From Candidatus Poribacteria bacterium (GTDB lineage Bacteria > Poribacteria > WGA-4E > WGA-3G), in the NCBI GenBank assembly GCA_022826805.1, contig JAJDUH010000079.1, positions 124,001 to 188,000 on the forward strand: 64,000 bases of DNA. The letters are read 5' to 3'. The number at the start of each line of letters is the position of its first letter. Position 1 is the stretch's first letter. Shown here piece by piece: positions 26,784 to 35,870 of the stretch. The notes under the pieces were generated by a model. That model saw only the letters and a program-made list of their open reading frames with translations. It did no database searches and had not been told where the DNA came from. The position numbers and the translations under genes were made by a program.

Positions 26784-28427
26784 CTACCTTTCATGTAGGG
26801 CATCAGGGAGTTGGCAAAATATAATTCCCATCCGTGTGAGTTCACGCTGACCGATGTAATTGCCTGCTGCGTAGACGATTGCTTTCCTGTCGTTTTTGTT
26901 GCTGGCATCGCGGATGCGTTCCGCACGCTCCAAGTTGAGGATAGCGGCGTTGCTACGCAAGTATTCAAGATCGGGTTTGTAGATGAGGTAGTAGTCATTT
27001 TTATCGTCGCTGTGAAAAAGCCCGTCGTCGGTTTTGGATTCTAATTTATCTGCTCCTACGGAAACGCCTGCGGTGGTGTACAGGAGATTGGCGGCGAGTG
27101 CTGAATAGGATGGAAGTGCTTCACCCGTGAGCATTGTTTCTACTTCAATAGGTTCACCTAAGGTGCAGTAGGTAAAGGAGCCGCCTAAGCCTTCGCGGAG
27201 TGCATCGTCACGAGCATTGGGTACGCCGTTGATGACACGACGGACGCGTTCGGCAGTGATAGTGTCGGCGTAGTCTTCGCACTCAATAAGGATGAATTTC
27301 CGATTGCCACCATCTTCTTTGTTGAGGGATAGGACAGCATGGGCGGTGGTGCCTGAACCTGCGAAAGAGTCAAGAACGATAGCGTTTTCATCGCCAGTAG
27401 TTGCGTAATTGATAATCCGTTTTATTAAATCCGTGCGTTTTGGATTTGGAAAGTCAATCCCTAATGTTTTCGTTAAGGAGGCAGATTCGTTAACAATCAG
27501 ATCTGTCCAGAGGGAACTCACAATACGTTTATCTGATGGAGGCACATAATGTTCAGGTCGATTTGTCGTTGACATTCGCAATAGGTCGGGTTTTTCAGGT
27601 GATTGTGCAAACCACCATTCATCAATTGCAGCTTGTGTGGGGTTGGATCCACATTCATCAAGTAGGCGTTTATAATTTTCTATAGCGGTCAAACTTCTTT
27701 CTTCTTTCCATCTCCATTGGCCTGTTTCTGGAGTTGTTCCCATCAACTCATATCGCATCGTTGGTCTATCAGTGCCGCGCCAATGATTATTCCAACTTCC
27801 AACCTTATTTTCATCAAGATCAACGGTCAAGTGAGGAAACTTCATATCAGCGGATTTACTGAAGAAAAGTATATATTCCGAACCGACATTAAGGCGATCT
27901 ACATATTCAAATTGGGCTTGAACACTTTTGACACCACGGCGGATACTAATTACATTTCTAAAATTTCTCTCTGTAAAAATCTCATTCATTAACATTCGCA
28001 AATGGTGTTGTTCGTTGTCGTCAATCGAAATAAAAATTACGCCATCGTCCGAAAGCAGTTCTTTGAAGAGATGCAACCTCGGCCACATCATACAGAGCCA
28101 TTTGTCATGTTGCTCCAGGTCCTCGTTGTCAACAGGTGCGTTTTCTGTAAGCCACTGCTGCATCAGTGGACTGTTTACGTTGTCATTGTAAATCCAACCC
28201 TCATTACCAGTATTGTAGGGTGGGTCGATGTAGATGCATTTGATACGGTTTGCGTAGCGCGGAAGTAACGCTTTGAGGGCGTGTAGGTTGTCGCCGTGGA
28301 TAATGAGGTTGTCGTCAGTATCAGTTGGATTGCAGGAGCGGTCTTTGTCGGGTTCGAGAGGTCGGTAGGGGACGGTGAGGTGGTGGGCATAGATGTGTTG
28401 CTTTCCTTTGAATTCCAGCGTGGGCAT
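26784..28427 (-). CDS. Site-specific DNA (adenine-N6) methyltransferase, Type III Mod-like
   Basis: A 547-residue beta-class DNA methyltransferase. The catalytic motif IV DPPYNTG (DPPY at residues 68-71) comes before the SAM-binding motif I DSFAGSGTT (Phe355), the order found in Type III Mod and other beta-class N6-adenine enzymes. The central target-recognition region (about 150-330) is variable. The ATG at 28427 is preferred over an extended frame because AAGGA lies 8 bases upstream and homology begins at MPTLEFKG. It protects DNA from the Res protein encoded 664 bp downstream, after the hicAB insertion. It lies 53 bp after the PIN gene. Confidence 0.92.
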   Translation of the reverse strand: MPTLEFKGKQHIYAHHLTVPYRPLEPDKDRSCNPTDTDDNLIIHGDNLHALKALLPRYANRIKCIYIDPPYNTGNEGWIYNDNVNSPLMQQWLTENAPVDNEDLEQHDKWLCMMWPRLHLFKELLSDDGVIFISIDDNEQHHLRMLMNEIFTERNFRNVISIRRGVKSVQAQFEYVDRLNVGSEYILFFSKSADMKFPHLTVDLDENKVGSWNNHWRGTDRPTMRYELMGTTPETGQWRWKEERSLTAIENYKRLLDECGSNPTQAAIDEWWFAQSPEKPDLLRMSTTNRPEHYVPPSDKRIVSSLWTDLIVNESASLTKTLGIDFPNPKRTDLIKRIINYATTGDENAIVLDSFAGSGTTAHAVLSLNKEDGGNRKFILIECEDYADTITAERVRRVINGVPNARDDALREGLGGSFTYCTLGEPIEVETMLTGEALPSYSALAANLLYTTAGVSVGADKLESKTDDGLFHSDDKNDYYLIYKPDLEYLRSNAAILNLERAERIRDASNKNDRKAIVYAAGNYIGQRELTRMGIIFCQLPDALHER

Positions 28428-28480
28428 GGGCAATTCCTTTTGGTTTGTCTGTGCTATCGAAGTAAAAAATATTTCTCTTG

Positions 28481-28897
28481 TTAATTTTTCCAATCTTCCA
28501 AACGGAGTCCTAATCCGACTATTCTTTCATAATCAGAATCGGAAGCAACCAAAATTGCATCAAGAGTTAAAGCTGTAGCAGCAATCCAAAGGTCGCATTC
28601 ACTTAAAGACGTTCCTTGTTCTTGCGACGCAATTTTTATTTGTGCATAGACATCGCCAACCCTCTCTGGAATTGGGTCACACGGGACTGTAGCAAATAGC
28701 TCATTTGCCCTTTGTTCAAGGTCTTGTCGTCTTTTTCCATCAGGGAGTCGAGCAATTCCGAACAGAATTTCACCCTTAACGATGGAACAGGTAAAAGGAT
28801 AGTCCGAATCGGTTAGAGAATCCAAACGCTCTTTAACTTTAGGATTGTCTTTCATCAACAAACTCCATGTTGTTGTCTCCAAGAGATACTTATTCAT
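28481..28897 (-). CDS. PIN-domain (VapC-like) RNase without adjacent antitoxin
   Basis: A 138-residue PIN nuclease. Acidic active-site positions: Glu in YLLETTTWSLLM (where the first residue is usually Asp), Glu in IVKGEILFGIARLP, Asp in SECDLWIAATAL and Asp in VASDSDYERI. The Glu variant of motif 1 is found in some VapC subgroups, so activity is not excluded. The ATG at 28897 overlaps the stop of the STAND gene by 8 bases, so translation is likely coupled. No VapB-type gene lies next to it; the neighbouring large NTPase is its only upstream partner. Confidence 0.87.
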   Translation of the reverse strand: MNKYLLETTTWSLLMKDNPKVKERLDSLTDSDYPFTCSIVKGEILFGIARLPDGKRRQDLEQRANELFATVPCDPIPERVGDVYAQIKIASQEQGTSLSECDLWIAATALTLDAILVASDSDYERIVGLGLRLEDWKN

Positions 28898-31800
28898 TAT
28901 TTTCCCGTTCATCCGACTCAAAGATCGAATCAAACTTTATAGGTATTTCTCCCTCTTTGATTGACTGGTTTAGTGCTTCAATGTCTTCATCGGTGAGATG
29001 CGGTGGTTTCTCCATCGCCTTGATAAGGCGTTGTGCAGCAGGGTTTTTTCTTGTTGCAGGTGCCTGTTTCTGCTCTGATTCCGATTCTGACCAACTGCGA
29101 AACTGCTGTAAGGTTTCAGGTGCCACTCTGAGTGAGACAGCTTGAAGTACGGCGAGTAGGATCTGCCCAATTTTTTTTCTACCAGTCTCATTACTCTGAC
29201 AGGCATGTTCTATCTGGGGCACTGTGATCATAGGCATTTTCAACGTTGCTCGAAATTTTATTTTTTCAATCCATTGTGCAGAAAGGAATTCTGCCAAATC
29301 TGACACAACAGGATCTAGCCATGTTAGATTATTAATGAGACAAGTTGTAATGAGTGTATGGGCATGAAAGAGGTTTTCTGGACTCGTTTCGATGCTATGA
29401 ACAATCCTTAATGCTGCTACGAGTCGATTTTCATATTTAGCGTCTTGTGTTTTCATTACTGTTAGCGCGCTATTTCGATCTTCAAACAACATTGATTCAA
29501 TTAAATCAAGAGCAATGGTCAAATTCTCTTTTATAGGTAGTTCTGACGAATTCGCTCGCCATGTCCTTAGAATTTCATGCATGTTTACGCTGATTGGTAG
29601 TTGAACAACGAGGGATGCTGCTAACATAATAGTGATGCTCTCAACAGATGTGAAATTGGGTAAAGAGGCAATAGGGATGGAAGCAATCTCATTTTCCCCA
29701 ATTCCTTTCCCACTTTGAATATACTTTTTTGTTGAGTCACACATATTCACTAATTGATGTATACGTTCGGGCAGTTCATCGAAGGTTTTGTTTCTAAAAT
29801 CGTGTTGTGTTTTGAGGAGGAAAAGAGAACTAATCGGTATTGAGTCTGGATTTTCCCAATCCGTGGTTTGCAAGACATGATCTAGGACTGTCGTCTCATG
29901 CCCAAATCTGTACTCAATTTGTGCAAGATGGAGCCAAGAGTATACGAGCGGAGAATCAGGTAAGTCTAAAACTTTTTCGTTAGTCTCCGGATCACTACAG
30001 AAGCCTACAGAGGGTTCAAACAGTTCTGCGGTGTTATCTTCCGACTCATACCATATCGTTTTTATCCATTTTATGGTGTGCTCTAAACGTTTCTTTAAAG
30101 TGAAATACTTGACATCTGTATTGTCTTGAGGAAGCATCTCAAAATTTTGCAATGCCTGATGCAGCAACTTTATGCAATTGAACATATTACCTGCTTTAAA
30201 GTGGGCAAATCCGGCATCCGCATAAAAACCGACATACCTTTCTGCATTCACGGTTTTGTCAGTTCTTTTTGCTCCTTCTTCAAAAAAGGCAGCTGCTTTC
30301 TTCCAATCCTCCAAATATGCGGCACATATAGCAGCTCGGCGACATACCACTGAGGGCATAATATCTAATTGTCCTGCGGGTGGATCCCACTTCGGAAGAA
30401 TACCTTCGTAAATACTGAGGGCCTCTTTATAGCGTTTCTGATGTAAATATATAACTGCTTGTTGTTCCTCTATTATCGGTGATGGCGGCATTTTTGATAC
30501 AAAATCTTGAATAACTTCGTGTGCAGTATCAGGTTCATTTAGGTATTCGTCATAGATTGTTGCTTTACCTCTTACTGCTGCTGCGGCAAGGTGAGGATAA
30601 CCCCACGCGAGAGTTTTTTCAATTACTTTGTCAAATATTTGGAGGCATCTTGTCCAATCGGGATTTTCAAGGTCCGCTTCTGATCGCCAGATACCATCTA
30701 TCAGAACGCGAGAGTCAATGGTGTCGTCCTCAAAGTCAGCTAACAACAACGCCCTAATATTTGGCTGAAGTTCGTCCAAGGCATCAATAAGCTCGCTGAG
30801 AAACAGAGCGTAAATAGGTCTACGCGCATAGATAAAACCAAATAAGATACTAAAAAGATTGGATTTATCAGTTTTATATCCTTCTAATTGCCCCATGGAA
30901 TTGTAGAAAATTTCCCAAACTTCTTTATCGCTATTTTTGATGTCAATCATTTCTCTAAGAAAACCTACCATCTTCTTAGCTGGAAGTGATACTTGATAAT
31001 ATGTCAATGCTTGCATTACCAGCATTAAACGACACAACAAATATGACTGATGTGGTTTGTATGGTTTGGCCTCTGCATCCCAAATTTCAAGTATTCTCGG
31101 TGCTAACTCTGGTTTTACCTCAACTGCAATTCGATATTGCAATGACCGAAACATTTGATTTAGAAAGGCATCACCAGGGAATAATTCTTCGGCAGGATCA
31201 ATTTTAACGTGTGCTAACAACGAGAATTCTTGGCAGACATTTTTCCAATCGTTCTGTGGAGCGTTCATCAATGAAGAAATGAAAGCAACCATCCCTTCTT
31301 TGTTCTCTCCAGCCATACTATGTGTGAAAACAGTCCATGCCTCTGTTGGGGTCAGTTTCTTTGTTTTAAGGATAGCATTTGCAATATTGACCTGAAGCCT
31401 TTTTATCGTGTCATCAGACCAAACTGCTTTGGCTGCGTCTTTCAATAAAGGGGAAATTGTGTAGTAGTTTTCACTAACTTGATCTATCCAAGGACCGACG
31501 AGTTGATTAAAAATATCTCCTGGATTAGGTATAGCTTCTGGTATCTCTCCAATATTGAGCGAGTAATCTTTCCTGAATTCGGTAAGTAGACTGAGTCTAT
31601 AGAGAAATTTCCGTTGATCTTCCGATACACCCATAAGGAGTTGCCGCGCTTCTTCACGCTCCTTCACGACCTCTTGTGGTGTTTGCCAGAGACTTTCGAT
31701 TTTACCTTGATGCTTCCAGTTTTCTTGCTGTAATTGAGTGAGTCGGGCATGTACAAGCCTCGGGTGCCCTTTTGTATGAACCTGAACCCATCCTGACCAA

Positions 31801-33194
31801 GCTTTTGCGTGTTCGGCAGGGCACCCCAGTTGTTCAGCAAATTGCTCAATTTCGGGAATGGTAAAATATGGGGTATCAACGACCACTGACGATGATAAAC
31901 CGAGGTTACGAATGAGTTTATCAGGTGGTTTATGTTGGCTTGTGATCAACAATTTTGCACCGCGTTCCAGTACCCTATAAACAATAATACCCAAGTATTC
32001 TTCATACGTCCGCAATTGTTGAGGTTGTAAGTTCAGGTCGTCAAGGACGACGTTGACCTGCTCAGATTCATTGCTTACTGCGATAGCGAGTTGCTGTAGA
32101 AGTTGGGCGCCCTGAGATGAAAAGTCTTTAGATGATGGATCCCCATTTGTGAAATTCAGCCAAAACCATGATCCATTTATATCATTTGCAGCCAATTTTG
32201 CAAGGGTTGTTTTTCCTGTGTCCACCCCTCCTTGGATTACAACTATACCCTCTGATTGAAGTTTAGCTTGTATATCTGTGAGTAAGTTTTTCCTCGAAAC
32301 AATAACGTCAAGATAGGATGGAGGTATGTCGGTTTGTATATGAAGGTGAGATTGAACCGTAATATCAGAGGAGTCGCCAATGAATCCCGTCCCAACTGCA
32401 CTTTTCATTGCGGCTAACATTTCCATGTGCTGCAAATACTGGTCAGAAACCAATCGCTTTGTTTTTTCCTCGAAAATTTCCAGAAAACGTAATCGAATAA
32501 GCTTACGGTTTTCCGGTTGTCCTGCTACCTTCCAAGTTTCAGTAATAAGAGGTTCAACAATATCTTTTGCTTTAGAAGGTGAAATACCGTGCCGATCGCC
32601 ATGATAAACCAATTTTTCACGTATGGATTGCTCAACAAAACTGGACGGTTTGCAATCTGTATCCCAAGTAATGGGTTCAATGAGTTGTTCATAGATTTCT
32701 TGAGGATCTGCTTGTTTGAGAAAATCATTTACTTCCTCTGATATTTTTTCATAGTTCTGTAGAAAGTCTGATATTTTTTCGATAGCTGCTTCATCACCCG
32801 AACAACGGCTCCATACTTCAAGACCCGGTTTATCTGTTCCAAATGGGTTACCTTGTTCTTTACCTATCTTGGATTTTGTGAGAAGGCGGAATTTCACACG
32901 CCGCTCGGGATTGTTAATCCGTAGTTTCCAATAGTTGTTAATCCCGTCAATTACCTGCTGAGACCTGAGTGTTATATTGTCTTGCGTGTGTTTGACTTGC
33001 GTTGCCGTAAACGTTCCATCTGACTCTATATCAAAATCTTCCGCAACTTCAAGGTAGAGAATATCGTTATCATCAAGGTCCAGCCAAGCATTCACACTGT
33101 GCAAGATTTGGTAGCGATATCCTTCTATGGAATCGGTTGCTTGACGTTTGGAATCTGCTTTTAAGGGTTTTCTTTTTCGCTTTTTCTTTCCCAT
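28890..33194 (-). CDS. Avs-like STAND NTPase with N-terminal Cap4-type nuclease domain
   Basis: A 1434-residue protein. The N terminus (about 20-240) resembles the Cap4/DUF4297 dsDNA nuclease: EGYRYQ (24-29), LYLEVAEDFDI (46-56) and the QVK signature (66-68). A P-loop NTPase of STAND type follows: Walker A GGVDTGKT (322-329), Walker B NVVLDDL (381-387), a sensor-like LLITSQ (415-420) and KGHPRL (475-480). The remaining 900 residues are helical and TPR-like. That order (nuclease, STAND, helical sensor) is shared with Avs antiphage proteins, which recognise a phage protein, oligomerise and cut DNA. Assignment to a particular Avs type is not possible here. It is the first gene of the defence island; a possible promoter is at 33311-33339. 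Confidence 0.78.
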   Translation of the reverse strand: MGKKKRKRKPLKADSKRQATDSIEGYRYQILHSVNAWLDLDDNDILYLEVAEDFDIESDGTFTATQVKHTQDNITLRSQQVIDGINNYWKLRINNPERRVKFRLLTKSKIGKEQGNPFGTDKPGLEVWSRCSGDEAAIEKISDFLQNYEKISEEVNDFLKQADPQEIYEQLIEPITWDTDCKPSSFVEQSIREKLVYHGDRHGISPSKAKDIVEPLITETWKVAGQPENRKLIRLRFLEIFEEKTKRLVSDQYLQHMEMLAAMKSAVGTGFIGDSSDITVQSHLHIQTDIPPSYLDVIVSRKNLLTDIQAKLQSEGIVVIQGGVDTGKTTLAKLAANDINGSWFWLNFTNGDPSSKDFSSQGAQLLQQLAIAVSNESEQVNVVLDDLNLQPQQLRTYEEYLGIIVYRVLERGAKLLITSQHKPPDKLIRNLGLSSSVVVDTPYFTIPEIEQFAEQLGCPAEHAKAWSGWVQVHTKGHPRLVHARLTQLQQENWKHQGKIESLWQTPQEVVKEREEARQLLMGVSEDQRKFLYRLSLLTEFRKDYSLNIGEIPEAIPNPGDIFNQLVGPWIDQVSENYYTISPLLKDAAKAVWSDDTIKRLQVNIANAILKTKKLTPTEAWTVFTHSMAGENKEGMVAFISSLMNAPQNDWKNVCQEFSLLAHVKIDPAEELFPGDAFLNQMFRSLQYRIAVEVKPELAPRILEIWDAEAKPYKPHQSYLLCRLMLVMQALTYYQVSLPAKKMVGFLREMIDIKNSDKEVWEIFYNSMGQLEGYKTDKSNLFSILFGFIYARRPIYALFLSELIDALDELQPNIRALLLADFEDDTIDSRVLIDGIWRSEADLENPDWTRCLQIFDKVIEKTLAWGYPHLAAAAVRGKATIYDEYLNEPDTAHEVIQDFVSKMPPSPIIEEQQAVIYLHQKRYKEALSIYEGILPKWDPPAGQLDIMPSVVCRRAAICAAYLEDWKKAAAFFEEGAKRTDKTVNAERYVGFYADAGFAHFKAGNMFNCIKLLHQALQNFEMLPQDNTDVKYFTLKKRLEHTIKWIKTIWYESEDNTAELFEPSVGFCSDPETNEKVLDLPDSPLVYSWLHLAQIEYRFGHETTVLDHVLQTTDWENPDSIPISSLFLLKTQHDFRNKTFDELPERIHQLVNMCDSTKKYIQSGKGIGENEIASIPIASLPNFTSVESITIMLAASLVVQLPISVNMHEILRTWRANSSELPIKENLTIALDLIESMLFEDRNSALTVMKTQDAKYENRLVAALRIVHSIETSPENLFHAHTLITTCLINNLTWLDPVVSDLAEFLSAQWIEKIKFRATLKMPMITVPQIEHACQSNETGRKKIGQILLAVLQAVSLRVAPETLQQFRSWSESESEQKQAPATRKNPAAQRLIKAMEKPPHLTDEDIEALNQSIKEGEIPIKFDSIFESDERENNE

Positions 33195-33310
33195 TTTCCC
33201 GGAACCCCAACACTGAAAGGTGATTAAATTAAGGGCTGATTATGCAGCATTCTACTATGAACGGTAGGTTTTTTTCCAGACTGTCCTTGTGCTACTGAAC
33301 GGCCGGTTAA

Positions 33311-33339
33311 AGCGTATCATATCTGGTGTGGAAAGTCAA
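33311..33339 (-). promoter_or_regulatory. Candidate promoter of the defence island
   Basis: TTGACT (33334-33339), 17-bp spacer, TACGCT (33311-33316) on the minus strand, about 120 bp upstream of the STAND gene. The -10 is a weak match, so this is tentative. Confidence 0.4.
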
Positions 33340-33373
33340 GGTGGAAATCAGATATGCCGTTTGATTCTCTTGT

Positions 33374-33402
33374 GTTGGGTTTCACTTTCAGTTCAACCCA
33401 AC
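33374..33402. repeat. GTTGGGTT inverted-repeat element, short copy
   Basis: GTTGGGTT and AACCCAAC 13 bp apart, followed by CTACG. Longer relatives at 39451-39550 and 55961-56066 keep the same ends around about 90 bp; a right end only is visible at 63971-63987. Confidence 0.65.
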
Positions 33403-33491
33403 CTACGATTATTAGATTTTGAGTACTTACCTTACATGACGGAATCATTCAATTCTCCAATAATTGCGATCTTTTACTTGAGGGTTTTCGC

Positions 33492-33516
33492 TGTAGGAGC
33501 GACCTCTGGTCGCGAT
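33492..33516 (+). repeat. TGTAGGAG-headed hairpin repeat, copy 3
   Basis: TGTAGGAG followed by the perfect stem GCGACC-TCT-GGTCGC (33499-33513). Confidence 0.6.
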
Positions 33517-33820
33517 ATTCTGCGCTACACGGATAGGAATATAGTACAATCTTAAAAATATCGATACGATCCGTTAAATCTAATTTCACATTCGTTTTTT
33601 CACGGAAAAAGGGTATATTGAGTCTTGGGAACCCACGGCCCACCTACCACCATAAAAACCTCCGTGAAGCCTCCGTGAAACCTGAAATATTCCTACCTCA
33701 CGACTTCTGAAAAAGCCTGATACAAACCCAACAGCAATTGGTATTACTTGGCACGCGAACACCCGCGGTCCACTCTGAAATTTTCAGATAGTGATTTCAG
33801 GATTGGGGAGGATAATGTTG

Positions 33821-34537
33821 TTATGTCAAAAAGCGGTGGTAGATGAGGGTTGTGAGTATCTTATAGCCAGCTTTGAGCGACCCGGTGAGAGTGCCGGTGA
33901 TTTTGGAGGTGCCGATGCGTTTTCGATAGCGGACAGGGACTTCGCATGCTGGGATTGCTTGTTTGGCGGCTTTGAGTTGCATCTCCACTGTCCATCCGAA
34001 GGTTTTATCTTGCATGTTTAAAGCGAGGAGTTGAGAATAGCGGATTGCTCGGAAGGGCCCTAAATCTGTGTAGTGTGCCCCGAAGAAGCGGCGTATTAAG
34101 AGACAGGCGAGCCAATTGCCGAATCGTGCTTGTGGCAATAACGCGTCCCGTGCGTTAGAGGCTTTCCTGGCACCGATGACGAGCGCGGCGCTGCCTTCAA
34201 GGATAGGTTGGAGGAGTCTGGGTAGGTCTGTTGGATAGTCGCTATAGTCACCGTCGAGGAAAACCACGATATCCGGTGGTGATTCTGCGAGTGCAGCAAT
34301 ACCTGCGAGACAGGCGGACCCATAGCCTCTCCGCGGTTCATGGACAACCCGGGCACCGTTCTGTTCGGCGATCGCAGCCGTGTTGTCCGTAGAGCCGTTG
34401 TCAACAACGATAATTTCCTGCACAATCGCGCCGGTGTGTCCGTCAGGCGTGCACACATTTTTCGGAATATCGGCGATAACTTGGGCAATCGCGTCTTCCT
34501 CATTAAGTGCTGGAATAACGACAGAAATCGTTTTCAT
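33821..34537 (-). CDS. Family 2 glycosyltransferase (dolichyl-phosphate mannosyltransferase-like)
   Basis: A 238-residue GT-A glycosyltransferase. ISVVIPALNEEDAIAQVI and VVDNGSTDNTAAIA form the nucleotide-sugar binding half, and FLDGDYSDYPTDLPRL contains the metal-binding acidic motif. The C-terminal VRYRKRIGTSKITGTLTGSLKAGYKILTTLI is the family's GTSK/GS turn. No membrane helices beyond that, so it is probably a soluble enzyme that glycosylates a lipid carrier at the inner membrane. Sugar and acceptor unknown. Confidence 0.92.
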   Translation of the reverse strand: MKTISVVIPALNEEDAIAQVIADIPKNVCTPDGHTGAIVQEIIVVDNGSTDNTAAIAEQNGARVVHEPRRGYGSACLAGIAALAESPPDIVVFLDGDYSDYPTDLPRLLQPILEGSAALVIGARKASNARDALLPQARFGNWLACLLIRRFFGAHYTDLGPFRAIRYSQLLALNMQDKTFGWTVEMQLKAAKQAIPACEVPVRYRKRIGTSKITGTLTGSLKAGYKILTTLIYHRFLT

Positions 34538-34542
34538 GGAGT

Positions 34543-34681
34543 GGTTATTGGTTATCGGTTATCGGTTTTCAGTTAAAGAGGTATCTGGTAACAATTTCTC
34601 CAGCTTGGCGTACGCCAAGAAGTGGTAAATTGTTACATCAAGACCTCTTAACCGACGACTTACAACTGATAACTGACGACT
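34543..34681. repeat. Long palindromic repeat, copy B
   Basis: The same family as 18987-19125, with the perfect core CTTGGCGTACGCCAAG at 34604-34619, arms AACAATTT / AAATTGTTA and AGTTAAAGAGGT / ACCTCTTAACC. It fills the gap between the glycosyltransferase and moxR genes. Confidence 0.82.
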
Positions 34682-34706
34682 CAAATCCTGACTGCCGACA
34701 GCCCTT

Positions 34707-35714
34707 CTACAGCCTCACAGCAGGTTCCTGCACCGTGTCAAGCAGACGTTGGACGACGGTATCGGAGTCAACACCCTCCGCCTCAGCATGGAAGTTGGTT
34801 AGAATCCGATGTCGTAAGACCGCTGGTGCAACAGATTTGACGTCTTCGCAAGAGGCGTTGTATCTACCGCGTAGAATCGCCCGTGCTTTCGCACCTAAGA
34901 TGAGATACTGCCCTGCGCGAGGGCCTGCGCCCCATCGTATCCACTGCTTGATGAAATCGGGTGCATCTTCCATTTTCGGGCGCGTCGCCCGTGCGATTTT
35001 CACGGCGTATTGAACGACGTTGTCCGCAGCTGGGACACGCCTGACAATCTTATGCAGTTCTACGATGGCTTCACCGGACAATGCGGTTTCGAGTTCTGGT
35101 ATATCTGCGCCGGTTGTCGCGGCAACAATATCTGTCTCCTCATTTTCTGTCGGATAGTCTATCACAATTTTGAACATAAACCGATCCAATTGTGCCTCTG
35201 GAAGTGGATAGGTGCCCTCTTGCTCGATCGGGTTTTGTGTAGCGAGTACAAAGAAGGGCTGCTCCAATTGGAATTCGGTTCCACCAGCAGTGACGTGATG
35301 TTCCTGCATCGCCTCTAAGAGGGCGGCTTGGGTCTTCGGTGGTGTTCTGTTGATTTCGTCGGCGAGGAGGATGTTGGCGAAAATAGGTCCCTGAATAAAC
35401 CGGATAGTGCGATGTCCTGTCGTCCGATCTTCCTCTAAAACATCGGTGCCGGTGATGTCAGCGGGCATCAGGTCTGGGGTGAACTGGATTCGCTTGAATT
35501 TGAGATTCAGAATTTGTGCCAAAGTCCGAATCATGAGCGTTTTGGCGAGACCTGGCACGCCTTCTAACAGGCAGTGTCCTCCGGCAAAAAGTGCCATCAA
35601 CATCTGATTAATGACGTCTTCTTGCCCGATAATAATTTTTTTCAGTTGTGCCAAAATGAGTTCTTGGCTTTGCATCAACTCTTCTATGGCTTGAACTTCT
35701 TCTGTTGCCGGCAT
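34707..35714 (-). CDS. MoxR-family AAA+ ATPase
   Basis: A 335-residue AAA+ protein. Walker A is EGVPGLAKT (about 55-63), Walker B is LLADEINRTPPKTQAALLEAM, sensor 1 lies in FFVLATQNPIEQEGTYPLPEAQLDRF. MoxR ATPases act as chaperones for metalloprotein or membrane-complex maturation, usually with DUF58 or von Willebrand A partners. Those partner genes are not seen here; the nearest neighbour upstream is a transglutaminase-domain protein, a family that often travels with moxR. Palindromic repeats lie on both sides of the gene. Confidence 0.93.
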   Translation of the reverse strand: MPATEEVQAIEELMQSQELILAQLKKIIIGQEDVINQMLMALFAGGHCLLEGVPGLAKTLMIRTLAQILNLKFKRIQFTPDLMPADITGTDVLEEDRTTGHRTIRFIQGPIFANILLADEINRTPPKTQAALLEAMQEHHVTAGGTEFQLEQPFFVLATQNPIEQEGTYPLPEAQLDRFMFKIVIDYPTENEETDIVAATTGADIPELETALSGEAIVELHKIVRRVPAADNVVQYAVKIARATRPKMEDAPDFIKQWIRWGAGPRAGQYLILGAKARAILRGRYNASCEDVKSVAPAVLRHRILTNFHAEAEGVDSDTVVQRLLDTVQEPAVRL

Positions 35715-35720
35715 CTTTAT

Positions 35721-35862
35721 GAGTTGTCAGTTGTCAGTTGTTAGTCGTCAGTTAAGAGGCTTTGATGTAACAATTCACCACCTTCTGGCGTACTCCAAGT
35801 TGGAATTAATTGTTAAAAGGTTGCCCCGCTTAACCGATAACTGATAACTGATAACTGATAAC
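35721..35862. repeat. Long palindromic repeat, copy C, with heptamer tract
   Basis: A degenerate copy of the family (core about 35785-35799, one arm altered). At its end are four tandem 7-bp units: CGATAAC then three TGATAAC (35835-35862). Confidence 0.7.
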
Positions 35863-35870
35863 CTCCTTAT

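Larger units (their letters stand above)
33195..33820. repeat. Non-coding region with repeats upstream of the defence island
   Basis: 626 bp without a gene. It contains a short inverted-repeat unit GTTGGGTT ... AACCCAAC (33374-33402), a TGTAGGAG hairpin (33492-33516), two CCTCCGTGAA direct repeats (33659-33680) and a candidate minus-strand promoter (33311-33339). Nothing else is recognised. Confidence 0.65.

Noticed and set aside
23544..28427. Phase-variable control of the Mod/Res genes
   Set aside because: No homopolymer or short tandem repeat long enough for slippage was seen inside mod or res.
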